From CAZJCK01 sp964544635 (GTDB lineage: Bacteria > Zixibacteria > MSB-5A5 > GN15 > FEB-12): DNA of 16,065 nucleotides. Location: assembly GCA_964544635.1 (NCBI GenBank), contig CAZJCK010000070.1:1-16065 (forward strand). Reading direction: 5' to 3'. The notes under the pieces are model-generated. The model was given only the letters and a program-made list of their open reading frames with translations. It was not told the DNA's origin and searched no databases. Shown here piece after piece: positions 1 through 6,180 of this stretch (the first letter of the stretch is position 1; the number at the start of each line of letters is the position of its first letter). The translations under genes and the position numbers were made by a program.

Positions 1-30
1 GGCAGCCTCCCAAGGCGGAGGCTGCCCTAC
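1..30 (-). repeat. REP-like GTAG hairpin
   Basis: A perfect 10-bp inverted repeat (1-10 with 17-26) encloses a 6-base loop. On the minus strand the hairpin is directly preceded by GTAG (27-30 on plus read as CTAC). A GTAG or GGAG foot next to a hairpin is the known layout of REP elements mobilised by RAYT transposases. There is no T-run on either side, so it does not look like an intrinsic terminator. The window starts at base 1, so the element may extend further left. Confidence 0.6.
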
Positions 31-63
31 GCAGAAATTCTGGGTTCCCGCTTTCTCAAAGTC

Positions 64-114
64 TTGTAGGTCGAAACCTCAAGGCCCGGAGGGCCGCCGA
101 GTTTCGACCTACAA
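64..114. repeat. Large palindrome with GTAG on both strands (REP pair)
   Basis: A perfect 14-bp inverted repeat (64-77 with 101-114) surrounds an inner 5-bp hairpin GGCCC/GGGCC (83-87 with 91-95). Both outer arms carry GTAG at their foot (66-69 on plus, 109-112 on minus), so it reads as two facing REP-like units. It lies 7 bases past the trmB stop codon. No T-tract follows on the minus strand, so termination of trmB here would not be of the classical intrinsic kind, although the structure could still protect the 3' end of the mRNA. Confidence 0.6.
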
Positions 115-121
115 ATCTGCC

Positions 122-784
122 TTACGGTGAACTTGCCCCCGTCACTCTCGCACCTCCCACCTTCTCAAACAACATAAACCGCGCCGTCCTCCCCTCCCCG
201 GCGGTCACTTTCTGAAAGAACGTCGGACGGTAATGCTCGATTTCACTCCACTCAATCCATGGTCGCCCCAGGTTGCGCAGCGTTGCAACCCGCGACGCCT
301 CCCGTAGCGCCGACCAGGCGTACGGTTCGATGTCGGTCGCAAGATACATCCGACCGCCCGGTTGCAACAGGTCGGTCAAGGTTGCAAAAAAGTCAAACTC
401 CAGCAAACGATGCGCGGCATGTCGTCGCTTCGGCCACGGATCGGGGAAGAAGATGTAAATGGCGTCATATGTCGGTCCGCAAAAGTAGCGCTTGATCGCC
501 ACCCTGGCGTTCGCCCGTATGACCCAGGCGTTGCTTAACTCACGGTTGCGGATCTTCTTCGCGATCTTGCGATACCGACGATGTGACAATTCAATCGCGA
601 AGCAGCGCTTGTCCGGATACGCCTCGGCCAGCCGCAGAAAGAAGTCTCCCTGGCCCGGGCCGATCTCGAGAATCTCACCCTGGCAACTCGACGGTTGCTC
701 CGGTGCAAACCAGATCGGCTTTTGCTCTTCATGTTCTAATGGAAATTCACGCATCGCTTGGCAGGTACTACTCTGGTAACTCAC
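122..784 (-). CDS. trmB: tRNA (guanine-N7-)-methyltransferase TrmB
   Basis: This enzyme uses S-adenosylmethionine to methylate N7 of G46 in the variable loop of tRNAs in the cytoplasm. The Rossmann SAM-binding motif EIGPGQG is at residues 40-46. The family signature FPDPWPKRRH is at 113-122, and the C-terminal FFQKVTAGEG region (189-198) matches the conserved substrate-binding segment. At 220 residues it is slightly shorter than the E. coli protein (about 239). The start is uncertain. The longest reading begins with GTG at 784, inside the arm of a hairpin (778-798). An in-frame ATG at 754 (residue 11) needs no hairpin opening and removes only non-conserved residues. Neither start has a convincing Shine-Dalgarno sequence. 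The gene is monocistronic as far as can be seen, with repeats on both sides. The family call is firm. Confidence 0.93.
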   Translation of the reverse strand: MSYQSSTCQAMREFPLEHEEQKPIWFAPEQPSSCQGEILEIGPGQGDFFLRLAEAYPDKRCFAIELSHRRYRKIAKKIRNRELSNAWVIRANARVAIKRYFCGPTYDAIYIFFPDPWPKRRHAAHRLLEFDFFATLTDLLQPGGRMYLATDIEPYAWSALREASRVATLRNLGRPWIEWSEIEHYRPTFFQKVTAGEGRTARFMLFEKVGGARVTGASSP

Positions 785-798
785 CGTTTCGGTGAGTT
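778..798. repeat. Perfect 9-bp hairpin over the trmB 5' end
   Basis: Bases 778-786 (AACTCACCG) are the exact reverse complement of 790-798, with a 3-base loop. The GTG start option of trmB (782-784) lies inside one arm, while the ATG option at 754 lies 24 bases downstream in the trmB direction. It could be a leader hairpin limiting trmB translation or a decayed repeat. It lacks the GTAG foot and CTTGC-like centre of the other repeats here. Confidence 0.5.
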
Positions 799-817
799 GA
801 CTATCTCTTTACGTTGG

Positions 818-887
818 ATGTAGCCCACCGCTTACGGTGGATTGCTTTCTCGAACCAATCGGTTGCTGCTGGAATCTCTGGCTACAT
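818..887. repeat. BIME-like composite of two opposed REP-like hairpins
   Basis: An 8-bp outer inverted repeat ATGTAGCC (818-825) / GGCTACAT (880-887) puts GTAG at both ends, on opposite strands. Inside are a hairpin CCACCG/CGGTGG (825-830 with 835-840) and a smaller AACC/GGTT hairpin (853-856 with 861-864). The left unit closely resembles the repeat at 15979-16000. Two inverted REPs in one block is the arrangement called BIME in enterobacteria. The rest of the 785-965 intergenic stretch shows nothing I can name. Confidence 0.55.
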
Positions 888-965
888 ACGCACACTCACT
901 CGACAACCGACCATCCCGGATTCCCCGCCGTCGCAGGAACGATGGAACAAACTGTCAATTCCCGT

Positions 966-1814
966 CTACATCTCAGCAATATACGTCAACCGCACCTCAC
1001 GGGTGAAAGTCTCCGACGGCCGACGGTTCAGCAGCAGATCTTTCAGCAGCGCTTCAAGCTCGAGGTTCTCGTGGAACAGCCACTTGATCGAGAAGTTCAA
1101 ATAGCCCCGACCTTTGCCACCGTAGCTGTTAGGGTCACCGGTCGGCAAGGTCGACTTGTCGTCATTCAGCGCGGCGTCATACTCCAGCGCCAACCCGAGA
1201 TTGTAGCGGAACGTGAAATCGATACCGCCGAAGATGTTGACGTCCTTGTCCTCGTCGACATCATACTCCCGCGAGTAGTTCAACCCGACATGCCATCCCG
1301 AGGTCCACTGGTAGAAGTAAAAACTGCGGCTGGCGACCGCGAAGAAACCGCGCGACTTGAAGGCATACCGCTCGAACTGATCGCTGAACGCACCGTAGCC
1401 CTGCGATGCGAAGCCAAGCGTAACTGCCGGGAAGTACTCCAGTTCATCAATGATCCGAAACTTGATATTAAACTCGATCGTCGGATTCCAGTCGGGGTCC
1501 TGCGCCGAGATGATACGTTCGCCGCCGTAACTGACACCCAGCGTGAGACGGTTCGAAAGACCGATGTCAGTGTACCCGACTGCGCCACCCTCGGCCTCGA
1601 TCCGCACCCCCATGTTGAAGTAACGGCGCGGCAGCGTGCCGGCTGTCGGCAAATCGGCCAGCCAGCGCGGCGGCACTTCGTAGAGCGTCGTGCCGGTCGT
1701 GCGTGTGCCGGTATTCTGCGCCTGTGTGTTCGGTGCCATGAAGATCAAAGTTGATAAACAAAAGATGACGAGCAGGCTGTTTCGTGTATACATGCGGCCA
1801 TTCCAGGGCTTCAT
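966..1814 (-). CDS. Putative outer-membrane beta-barrel protein, YjbH-like
   Basis: The product is 282 residues. It has a Sec signal peptide with hydrophobic core LLVIFCLSTLIFMA (about 14-27) and a likely cleavage after TQA near residue 32. The remainder alternates aromatic and polar residues in short strands separated by Gly/Asp/Asn turns, as expected for a small outer-membrane barrel. The central part, with segments such as LGFASQGYG and a following FFAVASRSF, weakly recalls the YjbH/exopolysaccharide-associated barrel family; I cannot confirm this by eye. Start: ATG at 1814 is used here. ATG at 1793 gives a shorter and more typical signal peptide and is preceded by a weak GGAATGG. It follows the aminotransferase gene on the same strand after an 85-base gap that contains a T8 run, so it may have its own promoter. 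The exact function is unknown. Confidence 0.75.
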   Translation of the reverse strand: MKPWNGRMYTRNSLLVIFCLSTLIFMAPNTQAQNTGTRTTGTTLYEVPPRWLADLPTAGTLPRRYFNMGVRIEAEGGAVGYTDIGLSNRLTLGVSYGGERIISAQDPDWNPTIEFNIKFRIIDELEYFPAVTLGFASQGYGAFSDQFERYAFKSRGFFAVASRSFYFYQWTSGWHVGLNYSREYDVDEDKDVNIFGGIDFTFRYNLGLALEYDAALNDDKSTLPTGDPNSYGGKGRGYLNFSIKWLFHENLELEALLKDLLLNRRPSETFTREVRLTYIAEM

Positions 1815-1871
1815 TTTGAGCGTTCAGTTGACGCAATTAATGTCAAGCGACGGACGGTGATGAGTCAATCT

Positions 1872-1895
1872 AAAAAAAACCGATGGGACAAACGG
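1872..1895 (-). terminator. Weak candidate intrinsic terminator after the aminotransferase gene
   Basis: On the minus strand, 5 bases past the aminotransferase stop, a short CCG/CGG stem (1893-1895 with 1880-1882) is followed directly by a run of eight T (1872-1879 on plus are A). The T-run is typical of an intrinsic terminator, but the stem is only 3-4 bp, so this is a low-confidence call. Confidence 0.3.
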
Positions 1896-1899
1896 CGAT

Positions 1900-2754
1900 T
1901 CAAAACGGCAACCTGTCACCGATGCCGACATGATCATACATATGTTGCCCCAACCTGCGGGTGACGTCGCCGGTTTTGCAGCGCGCCGTTTGACTCTCGC
2001 CGACAATCCTCAATATCGGCAGCACCAGTTTCAGCGACGATGAAATGAAGATCTCCGGCGACGCCAGCAAGTGCTCCAGCGTGACATTCTTTTCGACAAT
2101 CTCCAGGCCGGTTTTGGGCGCCTGCTTGAACAGCACTCTGCGCGTGACTCCTTCGAGGCAGCCGGCCGAGAGCGGCGGCGTGTAGATAACGCCGTCCTCT
2201 ACCCAGAAGATGTTTGCCGACGTCACCTCGGCGACATGCCCTGCCTCGTTGATCAACAGGGCGTCATCGCACTTCTTCTGCCGCGCCTGGCGCAGGGCGG
2301 CGGCGTTGATGGCGTACGAAATAGTCTTGATCTGGCGAAAAACGGAGCGCTGGTCGACCCGCAGATTCGATACATACAGGCTGAACGGCTCGTCGAACAT
2401 GGTGTGCGGCGCCGACGTCAATATCACCTGCGGCTTTCCCTGTTTGCCGACCCAGCGAGCCGACTCGCCGCTCGTCACCGTCAGGCGCAGTGCTTTCACC
2501 CGGGCCGGGTGGGTGGCCACGCAGCGTTTCATCCAGCTGGACAACGTCTTGCGGTCAACCGGCACCGACAGGCCGGTCACTTTCGTCCCCTTGTATAGCC
2601 GCTCCAGGTGCTCTTTTTCGAAAATTATCCGGTCGTCGATCGCCAGGAAGGTTTCGAACAGTCCCTCGGCATAGAGCAGGGAGTTGTCAAAGACCGATAT
2701 TTTAGCCTGTCCGGGGGAGACCAGGCGGCCGTTTATGAGCGTCACTGTCTTCAT
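1900..2754 (-). CDS. PLP-dependent class IV aminotransferase / aminodeoxychorismate lyase
   Basis: A fold-type IV PLP enzyme of 284 residues, close to the family norm of 270-300. Family landmarks are GLFETF (31-36), the KTISY segment with the Schiff-base lysine K143, EVTSANIFW (176-184) and the GCLEGVTRR stretch (198-206) that holds the PLP phosphate. Family members make branched-chain amino acids (IlvE), D-amino acids (Dat) or p-aminobenzoate for folate (PabC). The lysine context KT..Y and the overall length lean towards PabC, but there is no pabA/pabB or ilv gene nearby to decide, so no symbol is given. The start is ATG at 2754: a longer TTG-initiated reading to 2808 adds 18 residues without family similarity. 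No Shine-Dalgarno is visible at either start. The gene is divergent from the sigma-factor operon. The family is certain; the substrate is open. Confidence 0.88.
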   Translation of the reverse strand: MKTVTLINGRLVSPGQAKISVFDNSLLYAEGLFETFLAIDDRIIFEKEHLERLYKGTKVTGLSVPVDRKTLSSWMKRCVATHPARVKALRLTVTSGESARWVGKQGKPQVILTSAPHTMFDEPFSLYVSNLRVDQRSVFRQIKTISYAINAAALRQARQKKCDDALLINEAGHVAEVTSANIFWVEDGVIYTPPLSAGCLEGVTRRVLFKQAPKTGLEIVEKNVTLEHLLASPEIFISSSLKLVLPILRIVGESQTARCKTGDVTRRLGQHMYDHVGIGDRLPF

Positions 2755-2977
2755 ACCGCGGCCAGTATAATCGACCCGACCGATCCCCAAAAGAATTAAA
2801 CTTTTCAATGTTTATGTTGGAAGAAACGGCCGGTTGGGCGGTATTGAACGGTAGAAAGCGGAATTGTGGCCGACCCTGCGCAAAAAAGGTACTGAGAAGG
2901 GCCTTGATTTCTCGGCCGCAATTAGTTAAGTTGTTATCGTTAGGCTTCTTAGCGTTGGTTCGGGAATTGGTTGAAAT

Positions 2978-3005
2978 GGAACTTTCCGACGTCTAATCGG
3001 TACTA
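2978..3005 (+). promoter_or_regulatory. Candidate sigma-E-like (ECF) promoter of the sigma operon
   Basis: GGAACTT at 2978-2984 is identical to the E. coli sigma-E -35 consensus. At the expected 16-base spacing, 3001-3005 reads TACTA, a poor fit to the TCTGA/TCAAA -10. Transcription would start near 3012 and give a leader of about 20 bases to the ATG at 3034, which fits the good ribosome site there. ECF sigma factors commonly transcribe their own operons. An overlapping housekeeping-like pair TTGAAA (2971-2976) / TCTAAT (2992-2997) has too short a 15-base spacer. The rest of the 2755-3033 intergenic region contains no gene I can support. Confidence 0.4.
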
Positions 3006-3033
3006 ACATGTGACGGATGAGAGGATTGTATTT

Positions 3034-3636
3034 ATGGCAACCCAGACAGAAAAACAGATAGACTATGATCTGATGCACGCCGTCCAGAACGGCGACATGG
3101 TGGCCTTCAACAAGATCGTCGATCGCTACAAAGATCGCTTGATGAATGTCATCGGCCGGATGTTGAGCTCTCGCGAAGAAGCAGAAGATATAGTCCAGGA
3201 AACGTTCGTGCGCGTCTACCAGCACCGTCAGTCGTTCAACTTTGAGCACTGTTTCTCGACCTGGATCTACACGATCGGGTTGAACCTGGCCCGCAACGAA
3301 CTGCGTAAGAGAAAGAAATTCAAGTTTTACGATATCACCGAGATGCAGGGGAACGAGACCGAGTTTGCCGTCGAGATGAAACTGACCGGCCCGCTCGGCA
3401 AGATTATCGGCGTCGCCATCGAAGAGCTGCCCGAAAAGTATCGCCTCGCCCTGATCCTGCGTGACGTCGAAGAAATGCCGTACGAGGAGGTCGCCCGTAT
3501 CCTGGACGTTCCTCTTGGCACGGTGAAATCGAGAGTCAACCGAGCTCGAGTTATGTTGCGGGACAAACTTCAGCCGAAACTGGAGGGCAAGTATGCGTTG
3601 TCGAAAGGTACGCTCCTTCCTGTCGGCTTACTCTAA
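3034..3636 (+). CDS. ECF-type RNA polymerase sigma factor (sigma-E/RpoE-like)
   Basis: An extracytoplasmic-function sigma factor of 200 residues that would direct RNA polymerase to envelope-stress promoters when released from its anti-sigma. Sigma region 2 spans about 25-95, with the DIVQETFVRVY helix (52-62) and the FSTWIYTIGLNLARNELR segment (74-91). Sigma region 4 spans about 130-180, with the helix-turn-helix MPYEEVARILDVPLGTVKSR (148-167). There is no region 3, as expected for ECF factors. The start is ATG at 3034, preceded by an AGAGGA Shine-Dalgarno (3020-3025) at 8 bases; a GTG 24 bases upstream lacks this. The 3' end overlaps the next gene by 44 bases, which predicts translational coupling with the anti-sigma factor. 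It is the first gene of a six-gene operon. The ECF subgroup cannot be fixed by eye. Confidence 0.95.
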   Translation: MATQTEKQIDYDLMHAVQNGDMVAFNKIVDRYKDRLMNVIGRMLSSREEAEDIVQETFVRVYQHRQSFNFEHCFSTWIYTIGLNLARNELRKRKKFKFYDITEMQGNETEFAVEMKLTGPLGKIIGVAIEELPEKYRLALILRDVEEMPYEEVARILDVPLGTVKSRVNRARVMLRDKLQPKLEGKYALSKGTLLPVGLL

Positions 3637-4282
3637 GGACGAACTGCATGCGCGCCGCAAAGTTGCGGTCGGCGAGCACCTGAGTAACTGTGCCGATTGT
3701 CGAGAGGAGTTGCAGCGGTTGCGTGCGATCTCACAGGGAATGACCGAGGTCGAACGCTACACCGTTTCAGAAGAGTTTAACGCGCGGTTGCTGAATCGCA
3801 TCGCGCAGGAGCGTTTCGCGGAAACCCGCACCAACGCTCATTTCCCGCCCCGGCGGGTACCGTGGTTCCGCTGGGAACGCGCCATTCCGGCTGTTGTGAC
3901 GGCAGCCGTGGTGCTGCTCGTCGCCATCCTCGGCGGCGCTGAGTACCTGCCGTTCGGCGGTGGTACTGCCAACGGCCCGGGTGTGGTCGGCGCCTCGCTT
4001 ACCGGCATGTTCGACCGTGCCACCTTCGAGCAGGTCCAGCCGATGGACAAGGACTGGTCGCTCCGGGATCACATGGCTCAGATTGACCGGGTCAACCGGT
4101 TGTCCGAGAAAGTGACGGCTACGCCGATGACCTTCACCACCCAGAACGGTGTGGTGCGGATCACGCATACGGTAACCGCGATGGTACCGTACGCCGATAC
4201 CTTCATCGAAGTGCGGCGCGTGGTACACCATTATGCCAACCCCGGTCGCACGACAGCAGGGGAGGGCCAGAAGGCTTACTAA
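3593..4282 (+). CDS. Membrane anti-sigma factor with N-terminal zinc finger (ZAS / zf-HC2)
   Basis: Predicted single-pass inner-membrane protein of 229 residues that holds the preceding sigma factor inactive. The N-terminal anti-sigma domain carries the ZAS zinc ligands Cys3, His29, Cys33 and Cys36 (H-x3-C-x2-C in HLSNCADC). A transmembrane helix follows at about 97-116 (AIPAVVTAAVVLLVAILGG). The remaining 110 or so residues would be periplasmic, the place where release signals act on RseA-type proteins. The start is ATG at 3593, with a strong GGAGGG ribosome site (3582-3587) 5 bases upstream, inside the sigma gene. The first 14 codons, including Cys3, overlap the sigma reading frame. It ends one base before the start of the HtrA-like gene. 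The periplasmic domain resembles nothing I can name, so the release mechanism is unknown. Confidence 0.88.
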   Translation: MRCRKVRSFLSAYSKDELHARRKVAVGEHLSNCADCREELQRLRAISQGMTEVERYTVSEEFNARLLNRIAQERFAETRTNAHFPPRRVPWFRWERAIPAVVTAAVVLLVAILGGAEYLPFGGGTANGPGVVGASLTGMFDRATFEQVQPMDKDWSLRDHMAQIDRVNRLSEKVTATPMTFTTQNGVVRITHTVTAMVPYADTFIEVRRVVHHYANPGRTTAGEGQKAY

Positions 4283-4283
4283 A

Positions 4284-5468
4284 ATGTTAACGCGAGTTCG
4301 ATCGACCGCCCGCATGACCATACTGGTTGTTGGGGCGGTCTTTTTTTCAGTCGTCCCCAACACCAATGCCGACAGCTCCCTGGTTGACCTGACTAACCGT
4401 ATCAACGATCTCGTCTACAATCTGTCGCAGTCGGTGGTGACGGTCGAGGCCTACAGTCCGAGCAGCCGACAGGCGGGTGACAACAGTAGTTCCGTCTACA
4501 GCCTGGTATCCTCCGGTGTGATCTGCGATTCGGCCAATCGCGTCCTGGTGGTGGCACAGTCGGTGGTCGATCGCGAGCTGATTCTGATTCGCAACGGCGA
4601 TCGCCTCGAACCTGCCGACGTGATCGGTATTGACTACCGCTCCGGCCTGGCGGTGCTCGAAGCTGACAATTACATCGGCCCGCCGGCCCGGTTCGCGCGC
4701 AACTTTACGTGTGCCGGCCAGATGGTGGTGGCGGTCGGCAATTCCTACGGCATGCCGGCGACCCCATCGATCGGTTTCTGCGCCGGTCTTCGCAACGACG
4801 GCCGCATGCAGTTCTCGGCGGCGGTCACTTCCGGCTCGATCGGCGGCGCCCTGTTTGACATGGGCGGACGTCTGGTCGGCCTTATCACCGGCGGCCTCGG
4901 ACCGACCGAGTGCTCCGATGTCGGTCTCGCCGTCCCCGGCTACCGTCTGCCCGATATCGTCTACTACCTGGTGCACCACGGCAACCGCCGCGCCGGTTTT
5001 CTCGGTGTCACCGCCACCAACATGCAAATCTCTCCTCCCATGGAGATCCAGCCGCCCAACCAGTTGATCAGCAGTCGTTCGGTCGGCAAGATGATCGTCG
5101 ACCGCGGCGTGATGATTACCTCTGTAGTCGCCGCCTCTCCCGCCGCGCGCGGTGGCCTGTTGCCCGGCGACCTGGTGTTCAGTATCGATGGCCAGCAGTT
5201 AAGCTCGGCCAATCAGCTCGTCGCCGTGGTGCTCGATCTGCCACCCGGCCGAACGGTTCCGATCGGTATCCTGCGCAACAAGCAGCCGGTCTTTCTCACG
5301 GTCGAAATCGGTCATCGGCAACTCGATCCGGTTGATGGCGCGGTGATGCCTTTTGCCGGCGACCGTGTCGAGGAAGAGCCCGACGACAACGACCTGCGCG
5401 ACGAACTTTCGCACCTCAAAGAGCAGATCCGGTTGCTGGAGGAACGCCTCGAACGCCCCGACAAGTAA
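4284..5468 (+). CDS. HtrA/DegS-like PDZ pseudoprotease, catalytic triad absent
   Basis: A periplasmic or membrane-tethered protein of 394 residues. A signal sequence or anchor with core MTILVVGAVFFSVV (11-24) is followed by a trypsin-like domain (about 35-230), a PDZ domain (about 237-343, with RGGLLPGDLVFSIDG at 289-303) and a charged C-terminal coiled coil (about 367-394). Alignment to HtrA motifs puts Gln92 at the histidine site (VLVVAQ for ILTNAH), Gly121 at the aspartate site (SGLAVL for TDLAVL) and Ile186 at the serine site (GSIGG for GNSGG). No histidine occurs before residue 231, so proteolysis is excluded on this reading. The fold motifs (GGRLVGL, GLAVPGY) remain intact and the frame is open, so this is a conserved inactive homologue and not a decayed gene. 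Four cysteines (81, 143, 166, 210) lie in the dead domain. Start: ATG at 4284, with AGAAGG (4269-4274) 9 bases upstream; ATG at 4233 is rejected because it overlaps the previous gene and adds a charged tail. A role as peptide sensor, chaperone or anti-sigma partner is inferred from the context. Confidence 0.88.
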   Translation: MLTRVRSTARMTILVVGAVFFSVVPNTNADSSLVDLTNRINDLVYNLSQSVVTVEAYSPSSRQAGDNSSSVYSLVSSGVICDSANRVLVVAQSVVDRELILIRNGDRLEPADVIGIDYRSGLAVLEADNYIGPPARFARNFTCAGQMVVAVGNSYGMPATPSIGFCAGLRNDGRMQFSAAVTSGSIGGALFDMGGRLVGLITGGLGPTECSDVGLAVPGYRLPDIVYYLVHHGNRRAGFLGVTATNMQISPPMEIQPPNQLISSRSVGKMIVDRGVMITSVVAASPAARGGLLPGDLVFSIDGQQLSSANQLVAVVLDLPPGRTVPIGILRNKQPVFLTVEIGHRQLDPVDGAVMPFAGDRVEEEPDDNDLRDELSHLKEQIRLLEERLERPDK

Positions 5469-5493
5469 CTTATAATTGCCAAGCACGAGGGGG

Positions 5494-6180
5494 ATGGCTA
5501 CTTTCACAGCCATGACTGTCCGATTCGACACAGCCGCCCTCCGCGAGCGGATCACTGCGTTTGATCCCGATACGTACGCGCGTGCGCGTTTCGTCGCGTT
5601 CTACAGCGCGCTTGTCGCAGTTGCCGATGATGACCTGATGCGCGCCATCCTCGAACGCGCCGAGCAGTTCGATGTCGCGCGACCGCAGCTCTACGAAGTT
5701 GTCCTGCAGTCGTATCTCTTCCTCGGTTTTCCCCGCATGCTCCAGGCCGCCGATCGCCTCAACGACGTTCTTCCGGCCGACAACGCCGAATCGCAGTTCA
5801 AACAGATTTCGCCCGATGAATCGTTCGACTGGTTCAGTCGCGGCGAGCGGTTGTGCCGTAAAGTGTACCGCGACACCTACGAACCGCTCAAGAAGCGCGT
5901 TGAGTCGTTTGCCCCCGAGATCTTTCGCTGGATGATTATCGAGGGGTACGGCAAAGTGCTGTCACGGCCTGAGCTCAGTAACGTCGATCGCGAGCTGGCA
6001 ATTGTCGGCTGCCTCGTCGCCGACAACCGCCCCACCCAACTCTTCTCGCACATGCGCGGCGCGCTCAATGTCGGCTGCGACCCGGTGTTGCTTGTGAACG
6101 TTGTCGAGGACCTGGGACCGGCCTTTGGTGACGGCTACAGCGTCGCCGGCAATCTGCTCAAGCGACTGGAAGTGACGTGA
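5494..6180 (+). CDS. Carboxymuconolactone decarboxylase (CMD) family protein
   Basis: A probably cytoplasmic all-helical protein of 228 residues with no signal peptide. The C-terminal half carries the CMD signature RELAIVGCLVA (166-176) followed by HMRGALNVG (186-194), where the histidine is the conserved family position. The N-terminal half (about 62-95, YEVVLQSYLFLGFPRMLQAA) looks like the tail of a second CMD repeat, so the protein may be a two-repeat fusion. The CxxC redox pair of AhpD peroxidases is missing, so AhpD-type peroxidase activity is not expected; a decarboxylase or gamma-lactone role is not supported by the neighbours either. Start: ATG 5494, with GAGG just upstream at close spacing, is used; ATG 5512 and TTG 5476 are possible. 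The stop codon overlaps the tamB start. Its function in an envelope operon is unknown. Confidence 0.8.
   Translation: MATFTAMTVRFDTAALRERITAFDPDTYARARFVAFYSALVAVADDDLMRAILERAEQFDVARPQLYEVVLQSYLFLGFPRMLQAADRLNDVLPADNAESQFKQISPDESFDWFSRGERLCRKVYRDTYEPLKKRVESFAPEIFRWMIIEGYGKVLSRPELSNVDRELAIVGCLVADNRPTQLFSHMRGALNVGCDPVLLVNVVEDLGPAFGDGYSVAGNLLKRLEVT

Noticed and set aside
837..1754. 305-codon open frame on the plus strand
   Set aside because: It is antisense to the signal-peptide barrel gene, lacks recognisable motifs and starts inside the BIME-like repeat. The minus-strand reading has a coherent signal peptide and strand pattern.
1815..1870. TTGACA box upstream of the minus-strand barrel gene as a promoter
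   Set aside because: A perfect TTGACA occurs on the minus strand, but no acceptable -10 box is found 16-18 bases downstream, so I could not support a promoter.
2755..2790. TATACT close upstream of the aminotransferase ATG as a -10 box
   Set aside because: It would imply a nearly leaderless mRNA, and the best -35 candidate (TTGAAA) is about 33 bases away, too far for a promoter.
2808..2996. 62-codon open frame in the divergent intergenic region
   Set aside because: It has no Shine-Dalgarno and no recognisable features, and its 3' part coincides with the GGAACTT promoter candidate for the sigma gene. Likely non-coding.
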